Below, piece by piece: positions 1-8,749 of a stretch of DNA of 64,000 nucleotides. Positions within the stretch are counted from its first letter, which is position 1; each line of letters begins with the position of its first letter. The notes under the pieces were generated by a model. It had not been told where the DNA came from, did no database searches, and saw only the letters and a program-made list of their open reading frames with translations. Location of the stretch: the NCBI GenBank assembly GCA_945875585.1, contig CAMCLK010000022.1:1-64000 (forward strand), written 5' to 3'. The position numbers and the translations under genes are program-made. The stretch is from Candidatus Kuenenia stuttgartensis. Lineage in GTDB: Bacteria > Planctomycetota > Planctomycetia > Gemmatales > Gemmataceae.

Positions 1-12
1 CGTGTTGGGCGT

Positions 13-120
13 GGGCTCACAAAAACGAGTTTGGAATTGTGCAAGCAAAACTGTGATTGGCAACTACGGCAGTCGTGTTTCCCGTGTTATTTATGAGCCC
101 CCAACGTGAGTTGGGGGGTG
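13..120 (+). repeat. Dispersed repeat, copy A
   Basis: This block matches 3340-3446 over almost its whole length with scattered substitutions. It begins GGGCTCACAAAAACG, shares GTGCAAGCAAAAC, CAACTACG and GTTTCCCGTGT, and ends in a short palindrome, CCCCCAAC-GTGA-GTTGGGGG. The two copies are in the same orientation and bracket the sigma factor/kinase pair. No ORF is associated with it, so it resembles a small non-autonomous or REP-like element. Confidence 0.75.
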
Positions 121-159
121 AGCAGGCGCTTGTGCACCCCCCAACTCACGTTGGGGGCT
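96..159. repeat. Perfect 25-nt inverted repeat with nested palindromes
   Basis: Bases 96-120 and 135-159 are exact reverse complements separated by 14 nt. Each arm is itself palindromic (CCCCCAAC and GTTGGGGG around a 4-nt loop). The DNA or RNA could therefore form either one long hairpin or two small ones. It lies about 200 bp past the kinase stop codon and has no T-tract, so it is not a classical terminator. Confidence 0.8.
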
Positions 160-223
160 CATGGGACAAGGCGTTGTGGGCTCATGGGACAAGGCATTGT
201 AGGCTCATGGGAGACGGCATTGT
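155..223 (+). repeat. Three tandem 23-bp repeats
   Basis: Three consecutive units of the form GGGCTCATGGGACAAGGC-(G/A)TTGT occupy 155-177, 178-200 and 201-223. The third has small changes. The array runs directly into another partial copy of the dispersed repeat. There are no spacers, so it is not a CRISPR array. Confidence 0.8.
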
Positions 224-365
224 GGGCTCACAAAAACGTGTTGGGATGGATCAAATCTGATGGTTGGGCCGCGGGCTGCTTGACAGATACTGCACGGGCC
301 TTGCCAATTGTTTCAGATCCGCACCCAAACTATTTCGCGGCATACGGCTGAAGGGGTACCTAAAA

Positions 366-2513
366 TCAAGAATTCGAATAATATTTCCAGCGTTCATCGG
401 AATCCAGAAGCCAGATGTTCCCGTCCATTTGGCCTGCCAGCAACGGGGCATGGGCCTCGAGTTGAGTGGTTATTGTTGATGTGTTATAATCAATCAAGCA
501 TGCTGTCGTTGTGCTGTCGTTTTTCCAGTGCGTCAGAATTTTGTTGGTGTTGCCTTTATAAAAAAAGTTTAGCAACTTGACGTTGTCAGATTTGAAATTG
601 ATTTTCCGTTGCTGGATCACTACCTCTGGATTATTTAAATTTCGCACAGTAAGCATGCCTGCCGTGTCGAGGCATGCCATGGAAATGCTATCCTCATGGC
701 ATGCCAAAAGAAACGGTTTGGAAGCGACGAGTATTCTCATCCATGTGTGCATTGACTTCAGTATCAGGCCTCGAGTTAAAATGTTTTGTCCGACAGCTTC
801 ACCAGATTCCAAGGCAATGATGGCGTTGTTAGTCGATGGATGCTTGATGGCATGAATAATGGGAGAGTCAAAACTGGGTCCATTTGTGAATTTAGCACTT
901 GTATTGTAATTGTAGGATCTTATATTGTCGGCATCTATCGTGAAAAATAAATCCTTCAAAGTGTTCAATATCAAGCCGTGCCGAATCGTTTTGTTTGGTG
1001 TCACGAAGGCGAATCCCGGGTTCCAGCCGTCGGATTGCCAAGGCACAAATTGCAGTTGCCCATGGGTGCCGCATATGGCCACCATTTTGCCGTGACAAAT
1101 GTGAATTTCTTGAACCGGAAAATCGACACGCCCCCATGTTTGTTCGAGGGCGCCATTTGTTTCTTTTCGGTAGAGAGTGCCTGTGCTATCGGCCCAAACC
1201 AACGCGTGGGATAGGGAATCTTGCTTCCATGAGCGGTCCGTTGCCAGCGCAACGGCACCCGGCACGTCGATCACCAGATCGGGGGTGATCTTGGCTTCTG
1301 GTTTAGGGCGTGTCAGCCACCAACCCGATGCGGATAGAGCTGCCGTCGCCGCAACTGTTGCGCCCGCCCACATGGCTTGGCGTCTGGAAACCAGGGGGAT
1401 TGTCAGCAGATTGGGGTTATTCAGTTGCCGGGCCAAAGTCGATGTGTTGGGAGTTCTTCTGGTTGGATTGCGTTCCAAAAGCCCCATGATTAGGCGCTCA
1501 AGTTGGGGTGGTAGATCCCGCCGCAGCCGATAAGGCGGTGTGATTTTGAATTTAATGTGGTTGCGTAGGATATCAAGGGATGTGGTGCCGGGAAAGACCG
1601 GGGTGGCAGTGACCGCCTCGTAGAGCACACACCCAAGGCTGAATAGGTCGCTACGCGGGCCTACCTTGGCATCGGCGCCTTCTGTCTGCTCGGGAGACAG
1701 GTAGGCAGGCGTGCCCAGTATCACGCCGGTGCCGGTCAGTGATGAATCGCTTTCGTTGGTGCACACAAGTCCGAAATCGAGGAGGGTGACCAGCGGTTTC
1801 CCCGTATCGAGAATCTGTATCCAGAGGTTTGAGGGCTTGATGTCGCGGTGAATTAAGCCGTTGGCATGGATGGCATCCAGTGCGGCGGTGGCTTGGCGGG
1901 CAATGTCAACAACCATCGGAAAGGGCAGAGGGCCTAACCTTTTGATCAGGTTGGCACAATCTTCGCCTTTTAGCAGTGGCATGACAAAAAAAGGAATGCC
2001 GCGATCTTCGCCAATTTCCAGAACAGGGACGAATGCTGGATGAACCAGCCGTTGCATGGCGTGTGCTTCAAGCAGGAAACGTTCGCGTAGGGATTTGTCT
2101 TTCGATTGGTAGAACCTTAATGTTTTGACAGCCACTGTGCTATCATCGCGGGTATCGATGGCTGAAAAGACAATCCCCATCCCGCCAGCACCAATGACGC
2201 GCATGAGGTCGAACCTGCCGAGTCGGCCATAGGCATTGGTGTTGTCAGACGGGGGGAGTTGGTCGAGATCGAGTTTTTCAAATATTGTTTGACTTAAAAG
2301 CTGATTGACTTCTTTCGCATTTTGAACGGAGGAAGATGTGGCTTGCGAGGTGTTCGAGTTCCAGATCTGGTCCATACGATCTGGGCAGAGTGCGCAAGTA
2401 GCCAGATGCTCTAGAAACGCATTCATGGCATCCGGAGGGCCGGTACCCAGGGTGAATTGTCGCAGATCGGTATCGGAAGGGCACGTGCCGATGGAGGTTT
2501 GGGCAAGAGGCAT
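366..2513 (-). CDS. Membrane-anchored Ser/Thr protein kinase with N-terminal zinc-finger-like segment
   Basis: This 715-aa protein carries a complete PknB-type kinase domain at about residues 100-370. It shows the glycine loop GAGGMG (109-113), the ATP lysine in VAVK (K130), the catalytic HRD (222-224), DFG (246-248) and a TPAYLSPEQ activation-segment end. Before it, residues 36-43 read HLATCALC (H-x3-C-x2-C), the arrangement of zinc-binding anti-sigma segments. A hydrophobic helix (about 381-400) should anchor it in the membrane and put roughly 310 C-terminal residues outside, where they could sense a signal; I do not recognise that domain. The gene lies about 80 bp downstream of the ECF sigma factor gene on the same strand. 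Such kinases are commonly paired with ECF factors in planctomycetes, so the likely role is control of that sigma factor. The kinase call is firm; the anti-sigma role is inference. Confidence 0.93.
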   Translation of the reverse strand: MPLAQTSIGTCPSDTDLRQFTLGTGPPDAMNAFLEHLATCALCPDRMDQIWNSNTSQATSSSVQNAKEVNQLLSQTIFEKLDLDQLPPSDNTNAYGRLGRFDLMRVIGAGGMGIVFSAIDTRDDSTVAVKTLRFYQSKDKSLRERFLLEAHAMQRLVHPAFVPVLEIGEDRGIPFFVMPLLKGEDCANLIKRLGPLPFPMVVDIARQATAALDAIHANGLIHRDIKPSNLWIQILDTGKPLVTLLDFGLVCTNESDSSLTGTGVILGTPAYLSPEQTEGADAKVGPRSDLFSLGCVLYEAVTATPVFPGTTSLDILRNHIKFKITPPYRLRRDLPPQLERLIMGLLERNPTRRTPNTSTLARQLNNPNLLTIPLVSRRQAMWAGATVAATAALSASGWWLTRPKPEAKITPDLVIDVPGAVALATDRSWKQDSLSHALVWADSTGTLYRKETNGALEQTWGRVDFPVQEIHICHGKMVAICGTHGQLQFVPWQSDGWNPGFAFVTPNKTIRHGLILNTLKDLFFTIDADNIRSYNYNTSAKFTNGPSFDSPIIHAIKHPSTNNAIIALESGEAVGQNILTRGLILKSMHTWMRILVASKPFLLACHEDSISMACLDTAGMLTVRNLNNPEVVIQQRKINFKSDNVKLLNFFYKGNTNKILTHWKNDSTTTACLIDYNTSTITTQLEAHAPLLAGQMDGNIWLLDSDERWKYYSNS

Positions 2514-2594
2514 GGTGTTTTGCCCTTAATATTATTCGTAGGATACCTACTTACCCTCTTAACCCCGGGTGAAACCTCAATCTTTCAGATTTTT

Positions 2595-3149
2595 TTAAAT
2601 AATAAGGTCGGCCAGACATTCCTTGATGCGGATGATGATGCGGCAACGAGAAACGTAGACGGAATTACGCGAAAGCCCCATGTCGATACCTACTGACTCT
2701 GCTTTTTCATGCCCCTTGTGGGTTCGAATGAATGCCAACCATGTGTTTTCTTCGAATTCAGGCTTGACGATTTCACAGGCTTGGCGGAAGAGTTTTTCAC
2801 AGGCTTCGGCGGTGTTGTTGGAGTGACTCAATAGGATCAATTCTTCGAGTTCGTCAAAATCGATCAGTTCCGGAACTCGTTCCCTGTATAGATTGCTGAC
2901 TTTGGAACGGAGGATCCGCTTGAGATAGGCGCGAAGTGTGCCTGGTTTACCTTCGTGTTTGAAGTATTTAATGTTGCGAAAAATATCCATGAAAACGTTC
3001 TGCACCACGTCTTCGGTGTCTTCGATATTGCCAACCTGACGCTTGCACCAGTTCATGAGCAATGGGTGATACAGTTCGCAAAAAGCCACCCAGTCTTGGC
3101 CATCTTCGCCAAGCTGCAATCTTTTCAGCAGGGAGAGCGATGTTTCCAT
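2595..3149 (-). CDS. ECF-family RNA polymerase sigma factor
   Basis: This 184-aa protein has the size and layout of an extracytoplasmic-function sigma factor. A region-2 helix is at about residues 25-60, with the segment EDTEDVVQNVFMDIFRN typical of the core-binding and -10 recognition part. The C-terminal part ends in a region-4 helix-turn-helix around MGLSRNSVYVSRCRI. It should direct polymerase to a small stress or envelope regulon. The start at 3149 leaves a normal N-terminus, with GGATTG upstream as a possible ribosome binding site. It is transcribed ahead of the membrane kinase, so the two are probably one signalling unit. The regulon cannot be read from this window. Confidence 0.9.
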   Translation of the reverse strand: METSLSLLKRLQLGEDGQDWVAFCELYHPLLMNWCKRQVGNIEDTEDVVQNVFMDIFRNIKYFKHEGKPGTLRAYLKRILRSKVSNLYRERVPELIDFDELEELILLSHSNNTAEACEKLFRQACEIVKPEFEENTWLAFIRTHKGHEKAESVGIDMGLSRNSVYVSRCRIIIRIKECLADLII

Positions 3150-3475
3150 GGAAACAATCCAAGGTCCTAGCGAAGAATGACTTTACGTTGAGTGGAGTCA
3201 TTCACCGGAAGTAAAGTAACAACTTATAGCCCATTCTACCCGGTATTTCGTTTGTTTGTTCAGGAAAAGCTCAGTTTGCTTGTGTATTTGAACAATCTTC
3301 ACAATTTTGGCGGGGTCTGCTGCTAGAGATTGCTGCTGGGGGCTCACAAAAACGTGTTGGGTGTTGTGCAAGCAAAACAGTAATTAGCAACTACGCAGTC
3401 GCGTTTCCCGTGTAATTCATGAGCCCCCAACGTGAGTTGGGGGGTGCGCAGTCGCTCGCAATAAGCCTCCATCTA
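3150..3475. other. Intergenic region with sigma-factor upstream sequence and repeat copy B
   Basis: Bases 3150-3339 lie upstream of the sigma factor gene and presumably hold its promoter, although I cannot assign -35/-10 elements. Bases 3340-3446 are the second copy of the dispersed repeat. The rest leads to the stop codon of the cellulase gene at 3476. No gene is seen. Confidence 0.6.
3340..3446 (+). repeat. Dispersed repeat, copy B
   Basis: This is the direct-orientation counterpart of 13-120. It ends in the same palindromic arm, which here occurs once without an inverted partner. It begins about 30 bp past the 3' end of the cellulase gene, and copy A likewise lies beyond the 3' end of a minus-strand gene. 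Confidence 0.75.
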
Positions 3476-6064
3476 TCATGCTTTCCGGATGGTCCCCGAC
3501 GCCATTCCTCCACCAGTCAACACGCCCGCGACTGGCGAAGAAAGCTGTAGGGAAAAGACCAGATCCGAAAACATCGTGGGATCGGGAAGCACCGTGATGG
3601 CCACCGTTTTTTTGGTTTCTCCCGGCGCGAAGGTTAGCGTGCCGGCAGCCGCAACATAGTTTTTCCCCGCCTTGGCCGTGCCATCTGCCGTTTGGTAACG
3701 CACCGAAACGGTGGTGGCGTTGGCTTGTGACAAAGTTACCTCGAAGTTGGCGACAACCTTGCCGTCGGAGGAGGTGTTGAGCGCGAACTGCATGGGCTGG
3801 ATGATGTTCAGTTTTGCCTGGTTCACGGTCTTCCAGTCGTCGGCAAGAATGCCGCCTGTGTCGCCCGAGTTGGGGTTCCACGACCAGTAAGTCCAGCTTG
3901 GGCCCTGTTGGCCGGGGGGAAGCGCGCCGCCGGTGATGCCGCCCTGCATGTATTTCACCAAGGCATCCAGCCAGATTTTGTCGCTGGTGGACTCGAATTT
4001 GGTGCCGAACTCGCCCACCAGAACCGGGGCAGTGCCATTTTTGAAAAGGTAGCCCCAGTTTTTGTCCCAGATGCCGGGCAGGTTTTCCGGATAATTTGCC
4101 GCGCCAAACCAGCTTTGCTGATAAACCGAAGCAGGATAATCGTGAGTGGAGTACACCAGTTTGTTGGCGACATCCAGCCTGACGGGGAAGGCGCCGGCCT
4201 TGGAAAGGTTGCCCCCCCACCAGTAGTTGCCGGAGGTTCCGAATTCGATTCCCTCAACAATGATCAGCCAGTTGGGGTTGGCGGCGAGTATGGCGTTTCC
4301 AGCCTTTTCCGCCGCCAAGCGCCAGTCGGTTGCCAGATTGCCGTCTCCCCATGTGGCAGGACCGTGAGGTTCGTTGTGCAGGTCGGCGCCGATCACGGTC
4401 GGGTTGTTGGCATAGCGGGTTGCCAGCAATTTCCAGTCTGAAATGAATCTGCTTTCAGGGTAAGCCTGTGTGTACCAGAGCCCCGATCCATCGGTTCCGG
4501 CGCCGGCATCGGAGCGGTGATGGTCGAGGAAGATCCGCAGGCCGATTTTTCCGGCATAGGCGACGATTTTGTCGAGGATTTGAAGTCCGTTAAGCCCTTG
4601 CAGGTCGGCATTCTTACTGAAGTCGATGCTATTGGGCGTGCTGCCCGGGTCGAGCAATTGGTTGGATATTGGAAGTCGAATGGTGTTGAAGCCAGTTTGT
4701 TTCATCTGGTCCATCATTTCCTGATAGCCACGCGACCAAAGTCCGTGAGGCGCGAAATTGGCGCTTTCCATGCCGAACCAGTTCACGCCCGAAAGGCGAA
4801 CCACTTGCCCATTCGCGTCTACAATTTGGTTTCCGGCAGTTTTGAAATACCCGGGGGCAATGCCCGATGTCGGACTGCCCGCGAGAACCGAGGCATTCGA
4901 TATTGAAATGGATGGTGGCGACGGAGGGCTTACCGGAGTCGGGGTTTCCAGCTTGCCGTTGAAGCTCGAGGAGATCGCTGTGCCGTTGAGAGCCCAGTTG
5001 GTCGGCCCGGCCTTCACATTGCCGGGCGAACTATTGAAACCAAAACTGATGGAGGCGCCGGGATTGATGGTGGCGTTGTAGCCGGCATCCCCGATGATCA
5101 GCCGGTTGCCAGATCGCGAAATGACGGAGGCATTCCAGATATTGCCGATGGTGCTAGGGAAATCGAACGCCAAATTCCAGCCCTGAATAGGCTTGGTTCC
5201 TGTATTCGTTAGGGTAACCGTGGCGGTGCAGCCGCTGCCCCAGTCGCTGGCGATGGTCAGGTCTCCTTTGGCTGCAAGGGAACCGGGCTGGACCGGGCCG
5301 GTATCGTCGTTGCGTATTGTTAGCGTGGCTGCGGATCTGGTTAGTGTGGCGCCTGTCGCTCCGCTGAGTGTCAATGTGAAATATTCATCCGGTTCTACCG
5401 CGGCGTCGCCATTGACCACGAGTGAGATTGTCCGGCTTGTCTGGCCGGGCGCGAATGTGAGCGTTCCGTTGGCGGCGACATAATCGCTGCCGGCGGTAGC
5501 GGTGCCGTTTTGGGTGCTGTAATTCACAGTAACTGGCGAACCAGACACGCCCGAAAGGCTCACGGTGGCCAACAATGTTTTGGCTCCGGAATTACCCTCG
5601 GTAATGCTCGCGTCGGCAACGGACAGAGTTGGAGCAGCGTCCCCCCAGGTGACGACAACATTGGCTGGTCTTTCTGCCGCAGTGCCCGATCCCACGAACC
5701 CGAACTGGGCCGAGCCATTTACAGGGAGTGCCGCGTTGTACGACTCGGGCACAATTGTGTAACGGTTACCTGTGTGTGTGGCAATTTTGCCATTCCAAAT
5801 GGAGTTGATGTCGCACTTGTAATCGAATTCGACTCGCCATGTGGCTGCGGGCGCACCCCGATCGTTGACCACCACGCCGTGTGCCTGAAATCCCGTTCCC
5901 CAGGCGTTGTCGATACCAAAGGCAAACGCCGGATTGGCGCGATCCTCGAGTAACTCGAGGATCGGTTGCTTGGCTTTTTTGGTTGTTTTTTGCGAAATCG
6001 CAGCGTGTGCTGTGCCGTGGTTGCCGCCGAACAGGAGACGATACAAGGGAATGAATGGCTTCAT
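3476..6064 (-). CDS. Secreted multidomain GH5 cellulase with two CBM2 and two Calx-beta modules
   Basis: This 862-aa extracellular glycoside hydrolase probably cleaves cellulose or a related beta-1,4-glucan. Near the N-terminus it has LELLEDRANP (36-45), the LEDR motif of planctomycete extracellular proteins. Then follow a CBM2-like module (about 47-140), a Calx-beta repeat (about 145-254), a second CBM2-like module (about 262-368), a proline-rich linker and the GH5 barrel (about 403-735). A second Calx-beta module (about 755-860) closes the protein. The expected acid/base is Glu565 in LHNEPHG and the nucleophile Glu685 in LVGEFGT; LDHHRSD (513-519) also fits GH5. The start at 6064 follows GGGAG. 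It stands alone, flanked by non-coding sequence on both sides. The family call is firm; the exact substrate is inferred. Confidence 0.93.
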   Translation of the reverse strand: MKPFIPLYRLLFGGNHGTAHAAISQKTTKKAKQPILELLEDRANPAFAFGIDNAWGTGFQAHGVVVNDRGAPAATWRVEFDYKCDINSIWNGKIATHTGNRYTIVPESYNAALPVNGSAQFGFVGSGTAAERPANVVVTWGDAAPTLSVADASITEGNSGAKTLLATVSLSGVSGSPVTVNYSTQNGTATAGSDYVAANGTLTFAPGQTSRTISLVVNGDAAVEPDEYFTLTLSGATGATLTRSAATLTIRNDDTGPVQPGSLAAKGDLTIASDWGSGCTATVTLTNTGTKPIQGWNLAFDFPSTIGNIWNASVISRSGNRLIIGDAGYNATINPGASISFGFNSSPGNVKAGPTNWALNGTAISSSFNGKLETPTPVSPPSPPSISISNASVLAGSPTSGIAPGYFKTAGNQIVDANGQVVRLSGVNWFGMESANFAPHGLWSRGYQEMMDQMKQTGFNTIRLPISNQLLDPGSTPNSIDFSKNADLQGLNGLQILDKIVAYAGKIGLRIFLDHHRSDAGAGTDGSGLWYTQAYPESRFISDWKLLATRYANNPTVIGADLHNEPHGPATWGDGNLATDWRLAAEKAGNAILAANPNWLIIVEGIEFGTSGNYWWGGNLSKAGAFPVRLDVANKLVYSTHDYPASVYQQSWFGAANYPENLPGIWDKNWGYLFKNGTAPVLVGEFGTKFESTSDKIWLDALVKYMQGGITGGALPPGQQGPSWTYWSWNPNSGDTGGILADDWKTVNQAKLNIIQPMQFALNTSSDGKVVANFEVTLSQANATTVSVRYQTADGTAKAGKNYVAAAGTLTFAPGETKKTVAITVLPDPTMFSDLVFSLQLSSPVAGVLTGGGMASGTIRKA

Positions 6065-6469
6065 GCGCGAACTCCCGAAAGATAAAAAGATGTGATAACG
6101 AGCACGGGATGTTGCTATGGAGCAATCATCCGAGCAACCGTAGGTCTGAAAAAAGCAAAGTCAAATCTTTTTGTAGCAAAAGAATTATTTGAAATGCACT
6201 TGGAATCTTAAGGTGTTATTGCGCGGTAGTTTGCAATATGTTAATGGGCGATTGTGGTGTGTGGTAGCATGACGCAAAGGTGGAGATACTGATTGTTATG
6301 ACGCGATTTGCTTCCGGATAAGGCTTAAGTCGCACACTACAATGACGAGTCACAGCGAGATTTAGCTTTAGGTATTTTTAAGTCCGCCAGAATAAATGCG
6401 GGGGCAGGCGCACTTCTCAATGTATTCTGTGTTGGTGGAATGAACGATCAATTTGAAATTGATTCGCGG
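6065..6469. other. Intergenic region, no gene seen
   Basis: About 400 bp separate the cellulase start from the small lipoprotein gene, both on the minus strand. It should hold the cellulase promoter. A near-perfect AT-rich palindrome at 6447-6463 lies just past the lipoprotein stop codon, but it has no T-tract. I see no ORF with coding character, tRNA or repeat. Confidence 0.55.
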
Positions 6470-6859
6470 CTATTTCAACCAAACCCGCCAGATTTCGCCG
6501 TCGAGTTTGAGTGTGACGCCGTCGGTAATTCTGACCGATTTTCCGTTGCGATTGCCACGTAGCGCGACGTGCACCACAGCATTATCGGTGCGTTCCTGAC
6601 TTGAAGTCACGGTAGCGGTGGCGTCGGTGATGTTCCATGCGGTTTTCAGCGCCTTGGCGCGCTTCTCGAACCCGGATTTTCCAACTGTTTTGACAGTGTC
6701 TGGGTGCACATTCGACCATGCCTTCGCACTGTCTCCGGCCAGCAGCGCGGTGTAGTAGACAAGTGCCTCGCGCGCTGCCGGGCCATCGCGATTGACAGAT
6801 TCACGTGGAGCAGAACATCCGGCGAGTGTGGCAATTAGCACGATGGCACTGCGAAACAT
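6470..6859 (-). CDS. Small predicted lipoprotein with NTF2/SnoaL-like character
   Basis: This is a 129-aa protein if begun at MFRSAIVL; an in-frame ATG at 6880 would add seven residues and overlap the upstream gene. The N-terminus is a short hydrophobic signal ending in the lipobox LAGC, so it should be lipid-modified and membrane-attached. The rest contains AREALVYYTALLAGD near the start and DGEIWRVWLK at the end, a pattern common in small NTF2-like or DUF4878-like proteins, but the match is weak. The start is only 4 bp past the DUF1559 stop codon, so the two are probably co-transcribed. No specific function can be given. Confidence 0.7.
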   Translation of the reverse strand: MFRSAIVLIATLAGCSAPRESVNRDGPAAREALVYYTALLAGDSAKAWSNVHPDTVKTVGKSGFEKRAKALKTAWNITDATATVTSSQERTDNAVVHVALRGNRNGKSVRITDGVTLKLDGEIWRVWLK

Positions 6860-6863
6860 CAAA

Positions 6864-7640
6864 TTACTGGTAGCTGCCATCTAGCACCATTACCTTTTTA
6901 TCGGGAAAGATGTCTGGCAGGGATGAATCCCAACTGAGCGTGGCGGCATGTCCATCGAGATACAGGTAGTTGGCGGTTTGGGTGTGCCTGTCGTGCGCAA
7001 TCCAGTTTTTGAAGATATCGGTACCCAACCAAATATCGAAATCGTCTTGACGTGGATCCTCTCCGTTGGCCGTGAGAAACGCTTCACCTTGTCGTTCCAC
7101 AAAACAGATGAACGACGATGTGCCCACTTCGAACGCGAAGCGGTTGAAGGTCCATTGGCCAAATCTGCGGCTGCGATGGCTGAGGAGCGAGTTCATGAGG
7201 TAGCTGGTGCGGTGTTCCACACCATTAACGATCCCGTTATCGAGGTAAGGCACCCGTACTGTTGTGTCCGCGGGGCAGCGATAAATGGTTTCGCTGGGGA
7301 GGATTTGTCCGTTGCGGGAAAGATTTTCATCGGCTTCCTGCTTCCCGCCAATGAATGGCATGAGTTTGTCTTCCCAATAGATTTCGGCAAAAGAGTTGCT
7401 GTGGACCTCCAGACTCATGACATCAGCATCGTACGGATGGTGCAGGAAGAATTGCCCATTGGTCTGGTCGTAATATTGGTGGACTGCCAAACCGATTTGA
7501 CGCAGGTTTGACTGGCACTGTGCCCTGAGTGCGGCAGCGCGAACGCGTTGCACAGCGGGTACCAGCAAACCGATAAGTACCGCGATGATAGCGATAACGA
7601 CAAGAAGTTCGATCAGAGTGAATGCTGATCTACGGATCAT
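6864..7640 (-). CDS. DUF1559 (SBP_bac_10) pseudopilin-like protein
   Basis: This 258-aa protein begins with a type IV prepilin-like segment, [19 protein letters not shown], which is cut by a prepilin peptidase and methylated on the phenylalanine in true pilins. A helix with [21 protein letters not shown] follows, as usual for the planctomycete DUF1559 family. Near the C-terminus [14 protein letters not shown] contains the typical DG motif. Planctomycetes carry many copies and the role is poorly known; surface or periplasmic assembly through a pilin-like pathway is likely. The start at 7640 follows GGAG at good spacing. The downstream lipoprotein gene is nearly contiguous. Confidence 0.93.
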   Translation of the reverse strand: MIRRSAFTLIELLVVIAIIAVLIGLLVPAVQRVRAAALRAQCQSNLRQIGLAVHQYYDQTNGQFFLHHPYDADVMSLEVHSNSFAEIYWEDKLMPFIGGKQEADENLSRNGQILPSETIYRCPADTTVRVPYLDNGIVNGVEHRTSYLMNSLLSHRSRRFGQWTFNRFAFEVGTSSFICFVERQGEAFLTANGEDPRQDDFDIWLGTDIFKNWIAHDRHTQTANYLYLDGHAATLSWDSSLPDIFPDKKVMVLDGSYQ

Positions 7641-7739
7641 GAAATAAGCTCCAATTAAGTTTTGGAAGCTTACCCGTTAAACGGTGCCTTGAGCAATGCA
7701 ATGAAGATGAAATCGGCAAGAAGAATAGGTGACATGAAT

Positions 7740-7822
7740 TACCGAAGGTGGGACTCGAACCCACACGCCCTTGCGGACACTGGATTTTGAATCCAGCGCG
7801 TCTGCCATTCCGCCACTCCGGC
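7740..7822 (-). tRNA. tRNA-Leu (anticodon CAA)
   Basis: The minus-strand sequence folds as an 83-nt class II tRNA. The acceptor stem GCCGGAG pairs with CTTCGGT, including two G-U pairs. The anticodon stem CTGGA/TCCAG encloses TTCAAAA, giving anticodon CAA. A long variable arm (GTCCGCAAGGGCG region) and the T-loop GGTTCGAGTCC are present. The discriminator base is A and CCA is not encoded. It reads UUG codons. Confidence 0.95.
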
Positions 7823-7864
7823 TGTCAGGATCACTATAGCAGGCAATTGCAAATCAGCCAACCG

Positions 7865-8749
7865 TTAGTTGTCTTCGTCGCTGCCGTTTTCCGGTTCGTC
7901 GTCCGAATGTTGCTGCCGAAACCGGTCTGCCATGCCCTTTGGATCTGCCTTCACGCGTGCCACGAAGGCTCTGAAACCTTTCAGTTGGGCCTGAATAATA
8001 TTCATGCTGTCTTCCACATGAAGGCAATCCACCAACTTATGCGCCGTAGCGCTTTCCGGATCGTTGGCCTTGCGCGCTGCCCGGCGGAGGAGGGCTAAGG
8101 CGTAGTCGATAACCGGCAAGTCTGTCATGTAGAGTTGCCGCATCGGTTCTGGCATTTCCACCGGCAGTTCGGCGGTGGGATCGTTTTGTGCAGCACCACT
8201 CTGCAATTGGCGGCGGAATTCGTGGTACGAACCGTATAGGTCGATCAGAGAGTCGTAGGTACCTTGGCCCAGAGCAGAAATCAGGCCTGCTTCCGATTCC
8301 TTCAGACCAAGACCAGACCCTGGTGGGGCCAGTTTCGTCATCTGGGTTCGGTCGCACGATTCACAACCACCCGAGTAATCGCATGCAGAGCATCCTTCGG
8401 TGGAGGCCAAATGATCGATGGATCCGGCAAGGAATTGAAAACTTCCGGTTCCCACCTGGGGTATTTCGCTGATGCACATGCAGTTGAATTCGGCTCCGGC
8501 GCGCGACGTGAAGCGCGCTTGATACGCGTAAGCGTTCCTGAGCTTGGGAAGGTCGATGAGGTTGATGCCCTCAAAAACGATGCCCCGTTCCTTGCAAATG
8601 AGCATGATCAAGTGGCCGGAGACGTTGGCAAACAACCCTTGGTTTTTGACGTCGGGATTGCTGGCGTCGGCCATGAACAGCTCATGCTTGGCCTCCTCAT
8701 TCACGAATTTTCCTTCGAGAATAGATGCGACGATGTTTTCAAAAGACAT
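7865..8749 (-). CDS. Conserved-looking hypothetical protein with a cysteine cluster
   Basis: This 294-aa protein belongs to no family I recognise. The start at 8749 (MSFENIV) is preceded by GGAG at good spacing, so a longer in-frame start is unlikely. Residues around 117-126 contain CSACDYSGGCESC, five cysteine positions in CxxC-x5-CxxC-like spacing that could bind zinc or another metal. An upstream CMC pair adds further thiols. The C-terminal half is helical and the tail is strongly acidic (HSDDEPENGSDEDN). There is no signal peptide or membrane segment, so it should be cytoplasmic. It lies upstream of tRNA-Leu on the same strand and diverges from the FAD oxidoreductase gene. No function is proposed. 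Confidence 0.75.
   Translation of the reverse strand: MSFENIVASILEGKFVNEEAKHELFMADASNPDVKNQGLFANVSGHLIMLICKERGIVFEGINLIDLPKLRNAYAYQARFTSRAGAEFNCMCISEIPQVGTGSFQFLAGSIDHLASTEGCSACDYSGGCESCDRTQMTKLAPPGSGLGLKESEAGLISALGQGTYDSLIDLYGSYHEFRRQLQSGAAQNDPTAELPVEMPEPMRQLYMTDLPVIDYALALLRRAARKANDPESATAHKLVDCLHVEDSMNIIQAQLKGFRAFVARVKADPKGMADRFRQQHSDDEPENGSDEDN

Larger units (their letters stand above)
1..365. other. Non-coding repeat-rich region downstream of the kinase gene
   Basis: No convincing gene is seen here. The stretch holds one copy of a roughly 108-bp dispersed repeat (13-120), a perfect 25-nt inverted repeat (96-120 and 135-159) and three tandem copies of a 23-bp unit (155-223). A partial fourth unit, beginning GGGCTCACAAAAACGTGTTG, starts at 224. 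Short open frames across it are artefacts of the repeats. Confidence 0.7.

Noticed and set aside
155..223. Possible CRISPR array
   Set aside because: The units are contiguous 23-bp repeats without spacers, and no cas gene is in the window.
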